Assembly: GCA_050302175.1 (NCBI GenBank)
Contig: JBNLAN010000033.1
Coordinates: 1 to 38,462, forward strand
From: JBNLAN01 sp050302175
GTDB lineage: Bacteria; Pseudomonadota; Zetaproteobacteria; Mariprofundales; Mariprofundaceae
Length of the DNA: 38,462 nucleotides
Direction of reading: 5' to 3'
The notes under the pieces were generated by a model, which was given only the letters and a program-made list of their open reading frames with translations, did not search any database and was not told where the DNA came from. Below, piece by piece: positions 1 to 7,528 of the stretch (position 1 is its first letter; each line of letters begins with the position of its first letter). Position numbers and translations under genes: made by a program.

Positions 1-298
1 TCAGGTCGGCCAGGTAGCGGCTGCCATCCTTGCGCCGGGTGACCAGCACGCCGGACCAGCGCTTCTTCGGCGGCAGGCGGCTCCAGAGCGCCTGATAGAC
101 CACCTTCGGCGTGGTTTTATCGGATAACATCGATTCATTGCCGCCCAGCACCTCTTCGATCTCGTAGCCGGTCACACGGGTAAATGCCGGATTGGCATAG
201 ATGATATTGGCCTTCAGATCGGTAATCGAAGTGGCAATCGCCGATTGCTCGACGACCTGATAGTAGAGCTCCCTGGGCAATCCATCGAATGTCTTCAT
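1..298 (-). CDS. nifL: NifL N-terminal PAS domain (partial, runs off left edge)
   Basis: Seen: an ATG at 298 opens a frame that runs off the window after 99 codons. It reads as a PAS domain with the signatures ITDLKANIIYANPAFTRVTG, EEVLGGNESMLS and WSGVLVTRRKDGSRYLADL. From family knowledge this closely resembles the FAD-binding first PAS domain of Azotobacter NifL, the redox and nitrogen-responsive anti-activator of NifA. The start is preceded by CAGGGATGGC, a modest ribosome site. It is divergent from rnfA, and nifA would be expected beyond the left edge. The histidine-kinase-like part lies outside the window, so the full architecture cannot be checked. A different PAS sensor is possible but unlikely given this match. 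Confidence 0.88.
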   Translation of the reverse strand, partial: MKTFDGLPRELYYQVVEQSAIATSITDLKANIIYANPAFTRVTGYEIEEVLGGNESMLSDKTTPKVVYQALWSRLPPKKRWSGVLVTRRKDGSRYLADL

Positions 299-379
299 GC
301 CATCCCTGTAACAAGAGCTGTGCCTGAGCGGCGCATGGTCGGATCTGTTGCAGGGCAATGTAAATATAAAGCTTTGGAT

Positions 380-395
380 TGTAGGGTTTACGACA
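380..395. promoter_or_regulatory. NifA upstream activator site for rnf
   Basis: TGT-N10-ACA (TGTAGGGTTTACGACA) lies about 140 bases upstream of the -24/-12 promoter of rnfA, in the nifL-rnfA spacer. It matches the known NifA enhancer consensus. The asymmetric core TTGTAGG-TTT also appears at the sites upstream of nifV and nifE. Confidence 0.75.
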
Positions 396-535
396 ATCAC
401 CCATCTGCACCCCCTGAAATGTCGCAAATACCACCCGCGATTAGCTGCCTAATATTTAATCAAACCATGCCTAAATATTGGTAAAACGGCCTGAAACAAG
501 CCCCTTGCGCAACACCCCTGCGAAGCATCCGGATA

Positions 536-551
536 TGGCACTCTTCCTGCA
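536..551 (+). promoter_or_regulatory. Sigma-54 (-24/-12) promoter of the rnf operon
   Basis: TGGCACTCTTCCTGCA has GG and GC separated by exactly ten bases and an exact TGGCAC -24 half. Transcription would begin near 562, leaving a leader of about 24 bases before the rnfA ATG at 586. Confidence 0.8.
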
Positions 552-585
552 CATATTCGGATATGATTTTATCAGGAGAGATATC

Positions 586-1164
586 ATGACCGATTTTGTA
601 CTGCTCATCGTCGGTACGGCACTGGTCAACAACGTGGTGCTGGTCAAGTTCCTCGGCCTCTGCCCGTTTATGGGGGTCTCCAATAAACTGGACACCGCCA
701 TCAGCATGGGGTTTGCCACCACCTTCGTACTGACGCTGGCGGCCATCTCCAGCTGGCTGCTGGAGAGCTTCATTCTCGAACCGCTCGACATCCAGTACCT
801 GCGTATCATCTCCTTTATTCTGGTGATTGCCGCCGTGGTGCAGTTCACCGAGATGCTGGTCAGGAAACTCTCGCCGATGCTCTACCAGCTTCTCGGCATC
901 TTCCTGCCACTGATCACCACCAACTGCGCTGTGCTCGGCGTGGCCCTGCTCAGCGTGCAGGAGAAGAGCAGCTTTATGGAGAGTGCCATTTACGGGTTCG
1001 GTTCAGCCATCGGCTTCACACTGGTGATGGTGCTCTTTGCCGGATTGCGGGAACGACTGGCTCTGGCCGATGTACCGAGAAGTTTTGCCGGAGCTCCCAT
1101 CGGTTTCATTGTCGCCTCGATTCTGTCGCTGGCGTTCATGGGCTTCACCGGACTGGTTCATTAG
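586..1164 (+). CDS. rnfA: Electron transport complex subunit RnfA
   Basis: This is a 192-residue integral membrane protein with about six hydrophobic segments. It contains the Rnf/Nqr-family motifs LVNNVVLVKFLGLCPFMGVS near the N terminus and LITTNCAVLGVALL in the middle. The Cys in each motif is conserved in RnfA and RnfE, where the pair is thought to coordinate an intramembrane iron centre. The start is the ATG at 586 after TCAGGAGAG; an upstream in-frame ATG at 478 would precede the sigma-54 promoter. It is the first gene of rnfABCDGEH. The Rnf complex uses ion motive force and NADH to make low-potential ferredoxin or flavodoxin for nitrogenase. RnfE, its paralogue, is encoded at 5323. Confidence 0.95.
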   Translation: MTDFVLLIVGTALVNNVVLVKFLGLCPFMGVSNKLDTAISMGFATTFVLTLAAISSWLLESFILEPLDIQYLRIISFILVIAAVVQFTEMLVRKLSPMLYQLLGIFLPLITTNCAVLGVALLSVQEKSSFMESAIYGFGSAIGFTLVMVLFAGLRERLALADVPRSFAGAPIGFIVASILSLAFMGFTGLVH

Positions 1165-1232
1165 ATGCTGAACTCATACGTCACTGCATTCGTTCAGCAA
1201 CGCGACACAAAAGCACCCCAGGGCACCTTCTC

Positions 1233-1319
1233 TGCCGCTTTTCGCGGCATTCACCTTGCGCGGTTTCGTGTCGCTCACAAAAACGGACTTCTCCGTTTTT
1301 GGCGGCTCATCCATGAGCC
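1233..1319. repeat. Cluster of three hairpins in the rnfA-rnfB spacer
   Basis: The 185-base gap between rnfA and rnfB is the only long gap in an otherwise overlapping operon. It holds three short palindromes: GCCGC-TTTTC-GCGGC (1233-1247), AAAAACGGA-CTTC-TCCGTTTTT (1279-1300) and GGCTCAT-CC-ATGAGCC (1304-1319). A 62-codon frame spans the gap but does not look like a protein. This may be a REP-type element or an mRNA processing or attenuation region; no T-run follows on the plus strand. Confidence 0.5.
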
Positions 1320-1349
1320 ACAACATAAGGGAGTTATGGAGGTTGTTCG

Positions 1350-1934
1350 ATGATTGAAGGCATTTTCACACTGGCCCTGCTCGGCCTGACACTCGGCATC
1401 TTTCTGGCGCTGGCGGCCCGTTACCTGAAGGTTGAGGCCGACCCGATTGTCGAGGACATCACCGCCATGCTGCCCGGCTCTAACTGCGGCCAGTGCGGCT
1501 TTGCCGGTTGCGGCCAGGCTGCCGAAGCGGTGGCCGATGGAACTGCCCGGCTCGATATGTGCCCACCCGGCGGTAAGAGCCTGATCGAGAGCCTTGCCAC
1601 CCGGCTCGGTGTGGATTGGGATTTCAGCAGCAGCGCTGCCACCGCTCCCATGGTCGCATGGGTAAGCGAAGATACCTGCATCGGCTGTACCCGCTGCTTC
1701 AAGGCGTGCCCGACCGATGCCATTATCGGCGCTCCCAAACAGATGCACTCGGTGATCGACAAAGCGTGCAACGGCTGCACCCTCTGTGTTGATGTCTGCC
1801 CGACCGAATGCCTGAAGATGGTCGAGGTACAGACCACTCTGGAGAACTGGCGCTGGCATAAACCGCAGCCACAGATGAAAACAACCTCGTCCGGTTCACA
1901 ATCCGGACCGCAACAGCTCCCGCTGGCGGCCTGA
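1350..1934 (+). CDS. rnfB: Electron transport complex subunit RnfB (multi-cluster ferredoxin)
   Basis: This 194-residue protein starts with one hydrophobic anchor (residues 5-25). It is followed by the four-Cys Fe-S domain with Cys46, Cys49, Cys54 and Cys71 (GSNCGQCGFAGCG). Two ferredoxin [4Fe-4S] motifs follow at Cys110/113/116/120 and Cys140/143/146/150. This is the full RnfB layout. It passes electrons between the membrane subunits and soluble ferredoxin or flavodoxin. The C terminus past residue 160 is low-complexity, rich in Gln, Ser and Pro, and is not conserved in the family. The start ATG at 1350 follows GGGAGTTATGGAGG. Confidence 0.95.
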   Translation: MIEGIFTLALLGLTLGIFLALAARYLKVEADPIVEDITAMLPGSNCGQCGFAGCGQAAEAVADGTARLDMCPPGGKSLIESLATRLGVDWDFSSSAATAPMVAWVSEDTCIGCTRCFKACPTDAIIGAPKQMHSVIDKACNGCTLCVDVCPTECLKMVEVQTTLENWRWHKPQPQMKTTSSGSQSGPQQLPLAA

Positions 1935-1946
1935 GGTAAGAGAACC

Positions 1947-3431
1947 ATGCCGAAACTCAATATTCGCGGTGGTGTGCATCCCGACGAGCGCAAACTCACA
2001 TCCGAGATCACCATCACCCGTGTGCCGACGCCCGAGCGCCTCTACATGCCGCTCAAGCAGCATATCGGCGCGCCTGCCGCACCGGCCAAAGAGATCAACG
2101 AGCCGTTTCACAAACATCACATTGTCGCCCGTTCGCAGGGTAACATCTCGGCGCATATCCATGCTCCGTGTGCAGGGTATGTGGAAGATATTATCGAATT
2201 CGCTGCTCCCCACCCGACAGGCTTGCCGACCACGACCATGGTACTGGTCAACGAGGGTACGGAGATCGTCGATGATGTATCGGTGCCGGTAAACCCATTC
2301 TATCTCAGGCCCGAAGTGATCGCCGAGCGTGTCGCCAATTCCGGCATTGTGGGCTTAGGTGGTGCCACATTCCCGGCGGCAGTGAAACTCACCCTCGGGC
2401 AAAACCGCAATGCGCCGATCCTGATCATCAACGGCTGCGAGTGCGAACCCTACCTCACCTGCGACGATCGCCTGATGCAGGAGAGAACCTCCGAAGTGAT
2501 GGACGGTATCCGCCTGCTGTCGCAGGCGCTCTACGGGCCGGAGACGATCATCGCCATCGAAGAGAACAAGCCCGAAGCGATCAGGATGATGCGGGAGGCG
2601 TGCAAAAACTTCGGCAACATCCGGGTGATGGCGATGCCGACCCGCTACCCGATGGGTTCGGAGAAGCAGCTGATCGAATACATCACCGGGCGCCAGGTGC
2701 CCGGCGGCAAACTCTCCGCCGATATCGGCGTGATGGTGCATAACGTCGCTACCGCCTACGCCATTGAGCAGGCGATCCGGCACGGCAGACCCCTGACCCA
2801 CCGTATCGTCACCGTGGCCGGTGAAGCGGTGAAACGGCCGGGCAACTACGAGGTCCCCGTGGGGATGCTGATCTCCGATCTGCTCGACTTTTGTGGCTTG
2901 AAGGAAGAACCGGCCAGGCTGCTGATGGGCGGGCCGATGATGGGGCAGTCGCTGCCGCACACGCGCATCCCGATCACCAAGGGTTGCAACGGCATTCTGG
3001 CCATGAGCAGGGCCGAGGTGAACAACCGGCAAGCGCACCCCTGCATTCGCTGCGCCTCCTGTGTCGATGCCTGCCCGATGGGGCTATCGCCATTGACCAT
3101 GGCGGCACTGCTGAAAAAGGACAAACTGGATGAGGCGGTCGGGATCGGTCTGAAAGAGTGCATTTTATGCGGCTCATGTTCATTTTCCTGCCCCTCCGCC
3201 ATCCCGCTCGTTCACTACTTCAACTACGGCAAGGGTGAGATTCTGAATCGTGCCCAGCAGCAGCAGAAGGATGATGAGATCAAACGGCTGATTGCCGAGC
3301 GGCAGGTGCGCATGGAGCGACTGGAGAAGGAGCGCGAGGAGATAATGGCCAAACGTATGGAGGCCATCGCCAAACGCAAAGTGGCAGAGGCCGCAGCCGC
3401 GGAAAAAGAGTCCGACAAGGAGGTGGCATGA
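1947..3431 (+). CDS. rnfC: Electron transport complex subunit RnfC (NADH-binding)
   Basis: This 494-residue protein is peripheral on the membrane and takes electrons from NADH. The N-terminal region has the HxxAPC lipoyl-like fold signature (SAHIHAPCAGYVEDI). A Rossmann-like flavin/NADH domain follows (GLGGATFPAAVKL, INGCECEPYLTCDDR). Two [4Fe-4S] motifs sit at Cys366/369/372/376 and Cys405/408/411/415. The last 60 residues form a charged Gln/Glu/Lys/Arg helix, a short version of the alanine-rich RnfC tail. It starts 12 bases after rnfB and its stop overlaps the rnfD start (ATGATG). Confidence 0.95.
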   Translation: MPKLNIRGGVHPDERKLTSEITITRVPTPERLYMPLKQHIGAPAAPAKEINEPFHKHHIVARSQGNISAHIHAPCAGYVEDIIEFAAPHPTGLPTTTMVLVNEGTEIVDDVSVPVNPFYLRPEVIAERVANSGIVGLGGATFPAAVKLTLGQNRNAPILIINGCECEPYLTCDDRLMQERTSEVMDGIRLLSQALYGPETIIAIEENKPEAIRMMREACKNFGNIRVMAMPTRYPMGSEKQLIEYITGRQVPGGKLSADIGVMVHNVATAYAIEQAIRHGRPLTHRIVTVAGEAVKRPGNYEVPVGMLISDLLDFCGLKEEPARLLMGGPMMGQSLPHTRIPITKGCNGILAMSRAEVNNRQAHPCIRCASCVDACPMGLSPLTMAALLKKDKLDEAVGIGLKECILCGSCSFSCPSAIPLVHYFNYGKGEILNRAQQQQKDDEIKRLIAERQVRMERLEKEREEIMAKRMEAIAKRKVAEAAAAEKESDKEVA

Positions 3432-4519
3432 TGCAGGCACCTCTCCCATCCCCCCACATCCCTGGCGAAGTCACCGTTCAGAAGGTGATGCTGCTGGTCG
3501 CTCTGGCGCTACTGCCTGGCACCATGTTCGGCATCTACCAGTTCGGCTGGCCTGCCCTCTTCCTCTTCCTGATCACAGCAGGCTCTGCCGTGCTCTTTGA
3601 AGCGATCACCCTGAAGATGGCCGGCAAGCCTGTCGCCCTCTACTGCATGGACTACTCCGCCCTGCTGACCGGCTGGCTGCTGGCGATGACGCTGCCGCCA
3701 TGGGCGCCGTGGTGGATCGGCGTGCTCGGCAGCTTCTGCGCCATTGTGATCGGCAAACAGATCTTCGGTGGTATCGGTCAGAACCTGTTCAATCCGGCCA
3801 TGCTGGCGCGCACCATCCTGCTGGTCTCATTCCCGCTGGAGATGACCACCTGGATCGCACCGAAACCATTCGGTTCGGAGAGCGCACCGGATGCTGCCAG
3901 CGGCTGGGAGATTACTGCCAACGGAATACTGTATCATTTTGGAGGGCTCGATGCCGTATCCAGCGCCTCGATGCTGGGGCACGTGCGCACCGAGCTCGGA
4001 CGCGGCGAGAGCGTGCCCGATATCCTGCTATCGATCTATGATCCGGTCTCATCGGCTGTCGGCACCATCAGCGGCAGCCTTGGCGAGACATCGGCCATCC
4101 TCTTCCTGCTCGGCGGCCTCTTCCTGCTCTTTAAGCGGATCATCAGCTGGCATATCCCGGTGGCACTGATCACCACGGTGCTGCTGCTCTCATCGATCTT
4201 TGCACTCTCGGATCCGGCCCACTATCCGGGCCCATTGTTCCATCTGTTGAACGGCGGCCTGATGCTCGGGGCCTTCTTCATCGCCACCGATCCGGTCACC
4301 TCGCCGGTATCGAACCTTGGCAAACTGATTTTCGGAGCAGGATGCGGCCTGCTGCTCTTCATTATTCGCAGCTGGGGCGGTTATCCCGAAGGGATGGCCT
4401 TCGCCATTCTTCTCATGAATGCCGCCACGCCGCTGATCGACCACTACATCAAGCCTCGAATCTACGGCCACGAAGGTTCGCGCATCGGCCAGTTTTTCAG
4501 AAAGCTGAAGCAGGGGTGA
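3428..4519 (+). CDS. rnfD: Electron transport complex subunit RnfD
   Basis: This 363-residue polytopic membrane protein belongs to the NqrB/RnfD family, with the conserved stretches FGGIGQNLFNPAMLAR and FFIATDPVTSPVS. RnfD normally carries FMN covalently linked to a Thr in a D-x-x-S-x-A-T motif. Here the matching position (around residue 175-181) reads DAVSSAS, with Ser181 where Thr is expected; RnfG in the same operon keeps the standard DQFSGAT. The start ATG at 3428 follows AAGGAGGTGGC and overlaps the rnfC stop. ATG 3431 is an equal alternative, one residue shorter. Confidence 0.94.
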   Translation: MMQAPLPSPHIPGEVTVQKVMLLVALALLPGTMFGIYQFGWPALFLFLITAGSAVLFEAITLKMAGKPVALYCMDYSALLTGWLLAMTLPPWAPWWIGVLGSFCAIVIGKQIFGGIGQNLFNPAMLARTILLVSFPLEMTTWIAPKPFGSESAPDAASGWEITANGILYHFGGLDAVSSASMLGHVRTELGRGESVPDILLSIYDPVSSAVGTISGSLGETSAILFLLGGLFLLFKRIISWHIPVALITTVLLLSSIFALSDPAHYPGPLFHLLNGGLMLGAFFIATDPVTSPVSNLGKLIFGAGCGLLLFIIRSWGGYPEGMAFAILLMNAATPLIDHYIKPRIYGHEGSRIGQFFRKLKQG

Positions 4520-4523
4520 TGGC

Positions 4524-5330
4524 GTGAGCGACGATATGAGTAACGATCTGAACAAACTCAACGAGATCAAAAAGCCCATGAAGGAAAAACTCGCCTACCA
4601 CCCGCTCCTGCTCGGCGGTATCGCCCTGATCGCGGGTGCCATGCTGGTATTTGCCGACATGGCGACGCGCAGTGCCATTGCCGAGCGTCAGGCTGAAGAC
4701 CTGCGCGCCTCACTGATACAGGTGATGCCCGACGACATTCACGATAACAATCTGCTGGAAGATACGGTGGTGCTGCATGAACCGCTCGAGTTTGCCGATC
4801 ACGAGGCCGGTATCACCTTCTATCGGGCACGCTTCAAGGGCGAAGCGGTTGCCGCAGCCTTTCAGGTGATCGGCATGGGTTATTCCGGCGCCATCAACAT
4901 CATGATGAGTGTGAATCGTGAAGGTTCGATTCTGGGCGTGCGGGTCATCTCGCATGCCGAAACACCGGGGCTCGGCGACAAGATCGAAGCGGCTAAATCG
5001 GACTGGATCAAACATTTCAGCGGCCTGTCGCTGGCCAACCGCAATGTCAGGCAGTGGGCGGTGAAGAAGGATGGCGGCGAGTTCGATCAGTTCTCCGGCG
5101 CCACCATCACCCCGCGCGCCGTCGTCCGCGCAGTTCACAAAGGTCTTCAGTATTTCAATGAACACAAGGATGAAATTTTAGGAACGAAACTTCTGTCGTT
5201 CCGTAAAAACGCTGCAGCTCAAAATGTGACCAATCAAGGCGCAAGGAGTGAAGTTTGGCAGCGCCAAATGAACGACGAGCAACGCCGAGTGGACGCATTT
5301 GGGGCGCAGCCGGAGGTGAAGCATGGCTGA
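4524..5330 (+). CDS. rnfG: Electron transport complex subunit RnfG (FMN-binding)
   Basis: This 268-residue protein has one N-terminal membrane helix (about residues 28-47) and a periplasmic FMN-binding domain. The flavinylation motif DQFSGATITP has Thr194 as the expected acceptor, and the HAETPGLGDKI signature is present. The start is GTG 4524 after CAGGGG; ATG 4536 is a possible alternative. The last 45 or so residues, after about residue 222, extend beyond the usual RnfG end. They are hydrophilic, rich in Gln/Asn/Arg, and begin at a small DNA hairpin (5181-5202). The extension reaches 8 bases into rnfE. Confidence 0.93.
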   Translation: MSDDMSNDLNKLNEIKKPMKEKLAYHPLLLGGIALIAGAMLVFADMATRSAIAERQAEDLRASLIQVMPDDIHDNNLLEDTVVLHEPLEFADHEAGITFYRARFKGEAVAAAFQVIGMGYSGAINIMMSVNREGSILGVRVISHAETPGLGDKIEAAKSDWIKHFSGLSLANRNVRQWAVKKDGGEFDQFSGATITPRAVVRAVHKGLQYFNEHKDEILGTKLLSFRKNAAAQNVTNQGARSEVWQRQMNDEQRRVDAFGAQPEVKHG

Positions 5331-6063
5331 TTATAGACAGATCATGCGCGACGGCATCTGGGACAACAATGTTGTCATGGCCCAGATGCTGGCGCTCTGC
5401 CCGCTGCTGGCGGTTACCAGCACCGCCACTAACGGTCTAGGTATGGGGCTGGCAACGCTGGCTGTTCTGGTCGCCTCCAACATCGTCGTCTCGTTGCTAC
5501 GCAACATCATCAGCAGCGAGGTGCGTATCCCCGTCTTCATCCTGTTGATCGCCACCATCGTCACACTGGTCGATCTCTCGATGAACGCCTGGATGCACGA
5601 TCTGCACAAGGTGCTCGGCCTCTTTATTCCGCTGATCGTGACCAACTGCGCCATTCTGGCGCGTGCCGAATCGTTCGCCTCCAAAGAGTCTGTCGCGCCT
5701 GCCGCCATGGACGGCCTGATGATGGGGCTCGGCTTTACGCTGGTGCTGGTGGTGCTCGGCGGTGTGCGCGAGATCATCGGCAGCGGCACCCTCTTCGCCA
5801 ATGCAGCGCTGCTGCTTGGGGATAGCTTCTCCTTTCTCGATATGCAGCTGCTTGAGAACTATCGTGGCTTCCTCTTGATGGTACTCCCCTCCGGCGGCTT
5901 TCTGGCGCTGGGATTCCTGCTGGCAGGCAAGAGCTGGCTGGATCACCGCCAGCAGGATCGTGCCGAAGCTGCAGCAATCGCGGCAAGAATCGCCGCCATC
6001 AACGCCATGTCTGAGGAGGATGAGGCGGAAAACGACGAGGAGATCAGCGGAGGTGATGCATGA
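5323..6063 (+). CDS. rnfE: Electron transport complex subunit RnfE
   Basis: This 246-residue polytopic membrane protein is the paralogue and partner of RnfA. The conserved Cys motifs are ALCPLLAVTSTATNGLGMG and LIVTNCAILARAESFAS. It overlaps rnfG by 8 bases and rnfH by 4 (ATGA), which suggests coupled translation. After about residue 210 the C-terminal tail is Ala/Glu/Asp-rich and cytoplasmic in character, and longer than in the shortest family members. The start at 5323 is preceded by CGGAGGTGAAGC, a strong ribosome site. Confidence 0.95.
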   Translation: MADYRQIMRDGIWDNNVVMAQMLALCPLLAVTSTATNGLGMGLATLAVLVASNIVVSLLRNIISSEVRIPVFILLIATIVTLVDLSMNAWMHDLHKVLGLFIPLIVTNCAILARAESFASKESVAPAAMDGLMMGLGFTLVLVVLGGVREIIGSGTLFANAALLLGDSFSFLDMQLLENYRGFLLMVLPSGGFLALGFLLAGKSWLDHRQQDRAEAAAIAARIAAINAMSEEDEAENDEEISGGDA

Positions 6064-6335
6064 ATGTAAGCCTCGCCTATGTCGAAGGGAGTAAACAGAT
6101 CTGGCAGAAGCTGGACATCCTCGAAGGTAGCACTGTCAAACAGGTGATTCAGATCTCCGGTATCCTCGATGAGTTCCCGCTCATCGATCTTGAGACCCAT
6201 AAGGTGGGTATTCACGGCAAGATCGTCGAGCTGACCGACACCCTGAAAGAGGGGGACCGTATAGAGATCTATCGCCCCATCACCGCCGATCCGGCCACGG
6301 TAAAGCGGCGTTCGGTTCCGGTTAAAGAGGTTTAA
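6060..6335 (+). CDS. rnfH: RnfH family protein
   Basis: This 91-residue small soluble protein has a ubiquitin-like/MoaD-like fold. The signatures VSLAYVEGSKQIWQKLDI, VGIHGKIVELTDTLKEGDRI and EIYRPITADP are typical of RnfH (UPF0125). In nif-linked rnf operons it is the last subunit gene, although its role in the complex is not settled. It overlaps rnfE by 4 bases after GCGGAGGTGATGC. Confidence 0.92.
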   Translation: MNVSLAYVEGSKQIWQKLDILEGSTVKQVIQISGILDEFPLIDLETHKVGIHGKIVELTDTLKEGDRIEIYRPITADPATVKRRSVPVKEV

Positions 6336-6342
6336 AAGTTTA

Positions 6343-6429
6343 ACCACAGAGGCGCCGAGACACAGAGAGATTGGACGATCGTGGCAAGCACGCCCCTGCA
6401 AATCCTCCTGATCTCTGTGCCTCTGTGGT
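6343..6429. repeat. Imperfect palindrome of the dispersed CACAGAGG/CGCAAAGG family (copy A)
   Basis: The outer arms ACCACAGAGGC (6343-6353) and GCCTCTGTGGT (6419-6429) are perfect inverted copies. The inner arms CACAGAGA and ATCTCTGTG extend the pairing. It fills the rnfH-peroxiredoxin gap. Three related elements occur at 31677, 31812 and 32149. RNA from it would fold into a long hairpin that could end or buffer the rnf transcript. Confidence 0.75.
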
Positions 6430-6462
6430 GAAAAACACAAAAAAACAAAAGGAGTTAATAAC

Positions 6463-7065
6463 ATGAGTGTACTGGTAGGAAAAAAGGCGCCGGAATTTAC
6501 CGCCGCCGCAGTAATGGCCGATGGCAGCGTCAACGAGGAGTTCTCGCTTTCAGATTACAGGGGCAAGTATGTCGTGCTCTTCTTCTATCCGCTGGACTTC
6601 ACCTTCGTCTGCCCATCGGAGCTGATCGCATTCGATCATCGCATCAAGGAGTTCGAATCCCGTGGTGTACAGGTGATTGGCTGCTCGATCGATTCACAGT
6701 TTACCCACGCTGCATGGCGTAACACCCCGGTGAACGAGGGCGGCATCGGCGCGGTCGCCTACCCGCTGGTGGCCGATGTGAAACATGAAATCTGTCAGGC
6801 CTACGATGTCGAATTTGCCGATGCAGGCGTCGCCTTCCGCGGCTCATTCCTGATCGATAAGGATGGCATCGTGCAGCACCAGGTGGTCAACAACCTGCCG
6901 CTGGGCCGAAACGTGGATGAGATGCTGCGCATGATCGATGCGCTGCAGTTCACCGAAGAGCATGGTGAGGTCTGCCCTGCGGGCTGGAACAAGGGTGACA
7001 AGGGCATGATTCCGGATGCCAAAGGCGTTGCATCCTACCTGGCATCAGAAGCCGACAGACTCTGA
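6463..7065 (+). CDS. Typical 2-Cys peroxiredoxin (AhpC/TSA family)
   Basis: This 200-residue protein has the peroxidatic Cys50 in FYPLDFTFVCPSE and the resolving Cys171 in HGEVCPAGW. Arg131-region (FRGSFLIDKDG) and GGIG elements are also present. It reduces hydrogen peroxide and organic peroxides using thioredoxin-type donors. The C terminus lacks a clear YF helix, so it may be a robust rather than a hyperoxidation-sensitive form. It starts 127 bases after rnfH behind AAAGGAGTTAATAAC, and it may be read from the rnf promoter or its own. Its place here suggests protection of the nitrogenase system from oxidants, which is inference. Confidence 0.93.
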   Translation: MSVLVGKKAPEFTAAAVMADGSVNEEFSLSDYRGKYVVLFFYPLDFTFVCPSELIAFDHRIKEFESRGVQVIGCSIDSQFTHAAWRNTPVNEGGIGAVAYPLVADVKHEICQAYDVEFADAGVAFRGSFLIDKDGIVQHQVVNNLPLGRNVDEMLRMIDALQFTEEHGEVCPAGWNKGDKGMIPDAKGVASYLASEADRL

Positions 7066-7086
7066 TCCCTCCACCTGTGCAAAAAC

Positions 7087-7110
7087 AAAGGGCCGGTTTT
7101 CCGGCCCTTT
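7087..7110 (+). terminator. Intrinsic terminator after the peroxiredoxin gene
   Basis: A perfect 10-base stem AAAGGGCCGG / CCGGCCCTTT with a TTTT loop sits 22 bases after the stop codon. It ends the rnf-peroxiredoxin block and also faces the end of the opposing nifV operon. The U-run is short. Confidence 0.75.
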
Positions 7111-7141
7111 ATGTTTCATTGATAACTGCAAACACCTGCTA

Positions 7142-7411
7142 TCAAGGCAATTTACCCTGATTGATCCAGCACGAAAAAGTCTCGATTTCGTGCGTCTCCA
7201 ACCCCTGCCTGCAAATCATCTCACAGAGGATCGAGATAGCATTGGTCCTGACCGAATCGTAATCGAACAGATCGATTACCTCTCCGTTCGGAAACAGTCT
7301 GTGACCGACGGCCTCCAGTAGCGGCGCGATATGACCGGAAAAGGATAGCAGCGAATAACTCGCTCCCTCGCCACTGCTGTTTTGTATTTCTGATGGGGAA
7401 ACTGACAACAT
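7142..7411 (-). CDS. Small hypothetical protein at the end of the nifV operon
   Basis: This 89-residue frame starts at ATG 7411 behind AGGAGGAAGTAGG, a very strong ribosome site that argues for a real gene. I do not recognise the family. The protein is soluble, with a Ser-rich N terminus, a central LLEAVGHRLFPNGEVIDLFD segment and two Cys in ISILCEMICRQGLE. It lies in line with the minus-strand nifV-nifM group, 117 bases after the NifX-like gene and separated from it by a palindrome. It may be the last gene of the operon or an independent unit. Confidence 0.6.
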   Translation of the reverse strand: MLSVSPSEIQNSSGEGASYSLLSFSGHIAPLLEAVGHRLFPNGEVIDLFDYDSVRTNAISILCEMICRQGLETHEIETFSCWINQGKLP

Positions 7412-7472
7412 CCTACTTCCTCCTAACCTGAAATAAGGAGACTAAAAGATATAGCGATTGATCTTTTTGCGT

Positions 7473-7492
7473 ACCTGTCAGGTATGACAGGT
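7473..7492. promoter_or_regulatory. 20-base palindrome upstream of the small hypothetical gene
   Basis: ACCTGTCA-GGTA-TGACAGGT is a perfect 8-base inverted repeat with a 4-base centre. It lies 61 bases before the gene at 7411 and 36 bases after the NifX-like gene. It could be a repressor operator or a weak terminator; no U-run follows on the minus strand directly. Confidence 0.5.
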
Positions 7493-7528
7493 TTTACGGG
7501 ATATCAGAATGAACTGGCGGCACTCAGG

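Noticed and set aside
1165..1353. 62-codon frame in the rnfA-rnfB gap
   Set aside because: Starts directly at the rnfA stop without a ribosome site and runs through the palindromes; not protein-like.
2355..3038. 227-codon open frame antisense to rnfC
   Set aside because: Shadow of the high-GC rnfC frame; no ribosome site and His/Asp-rich low-complexity translation.
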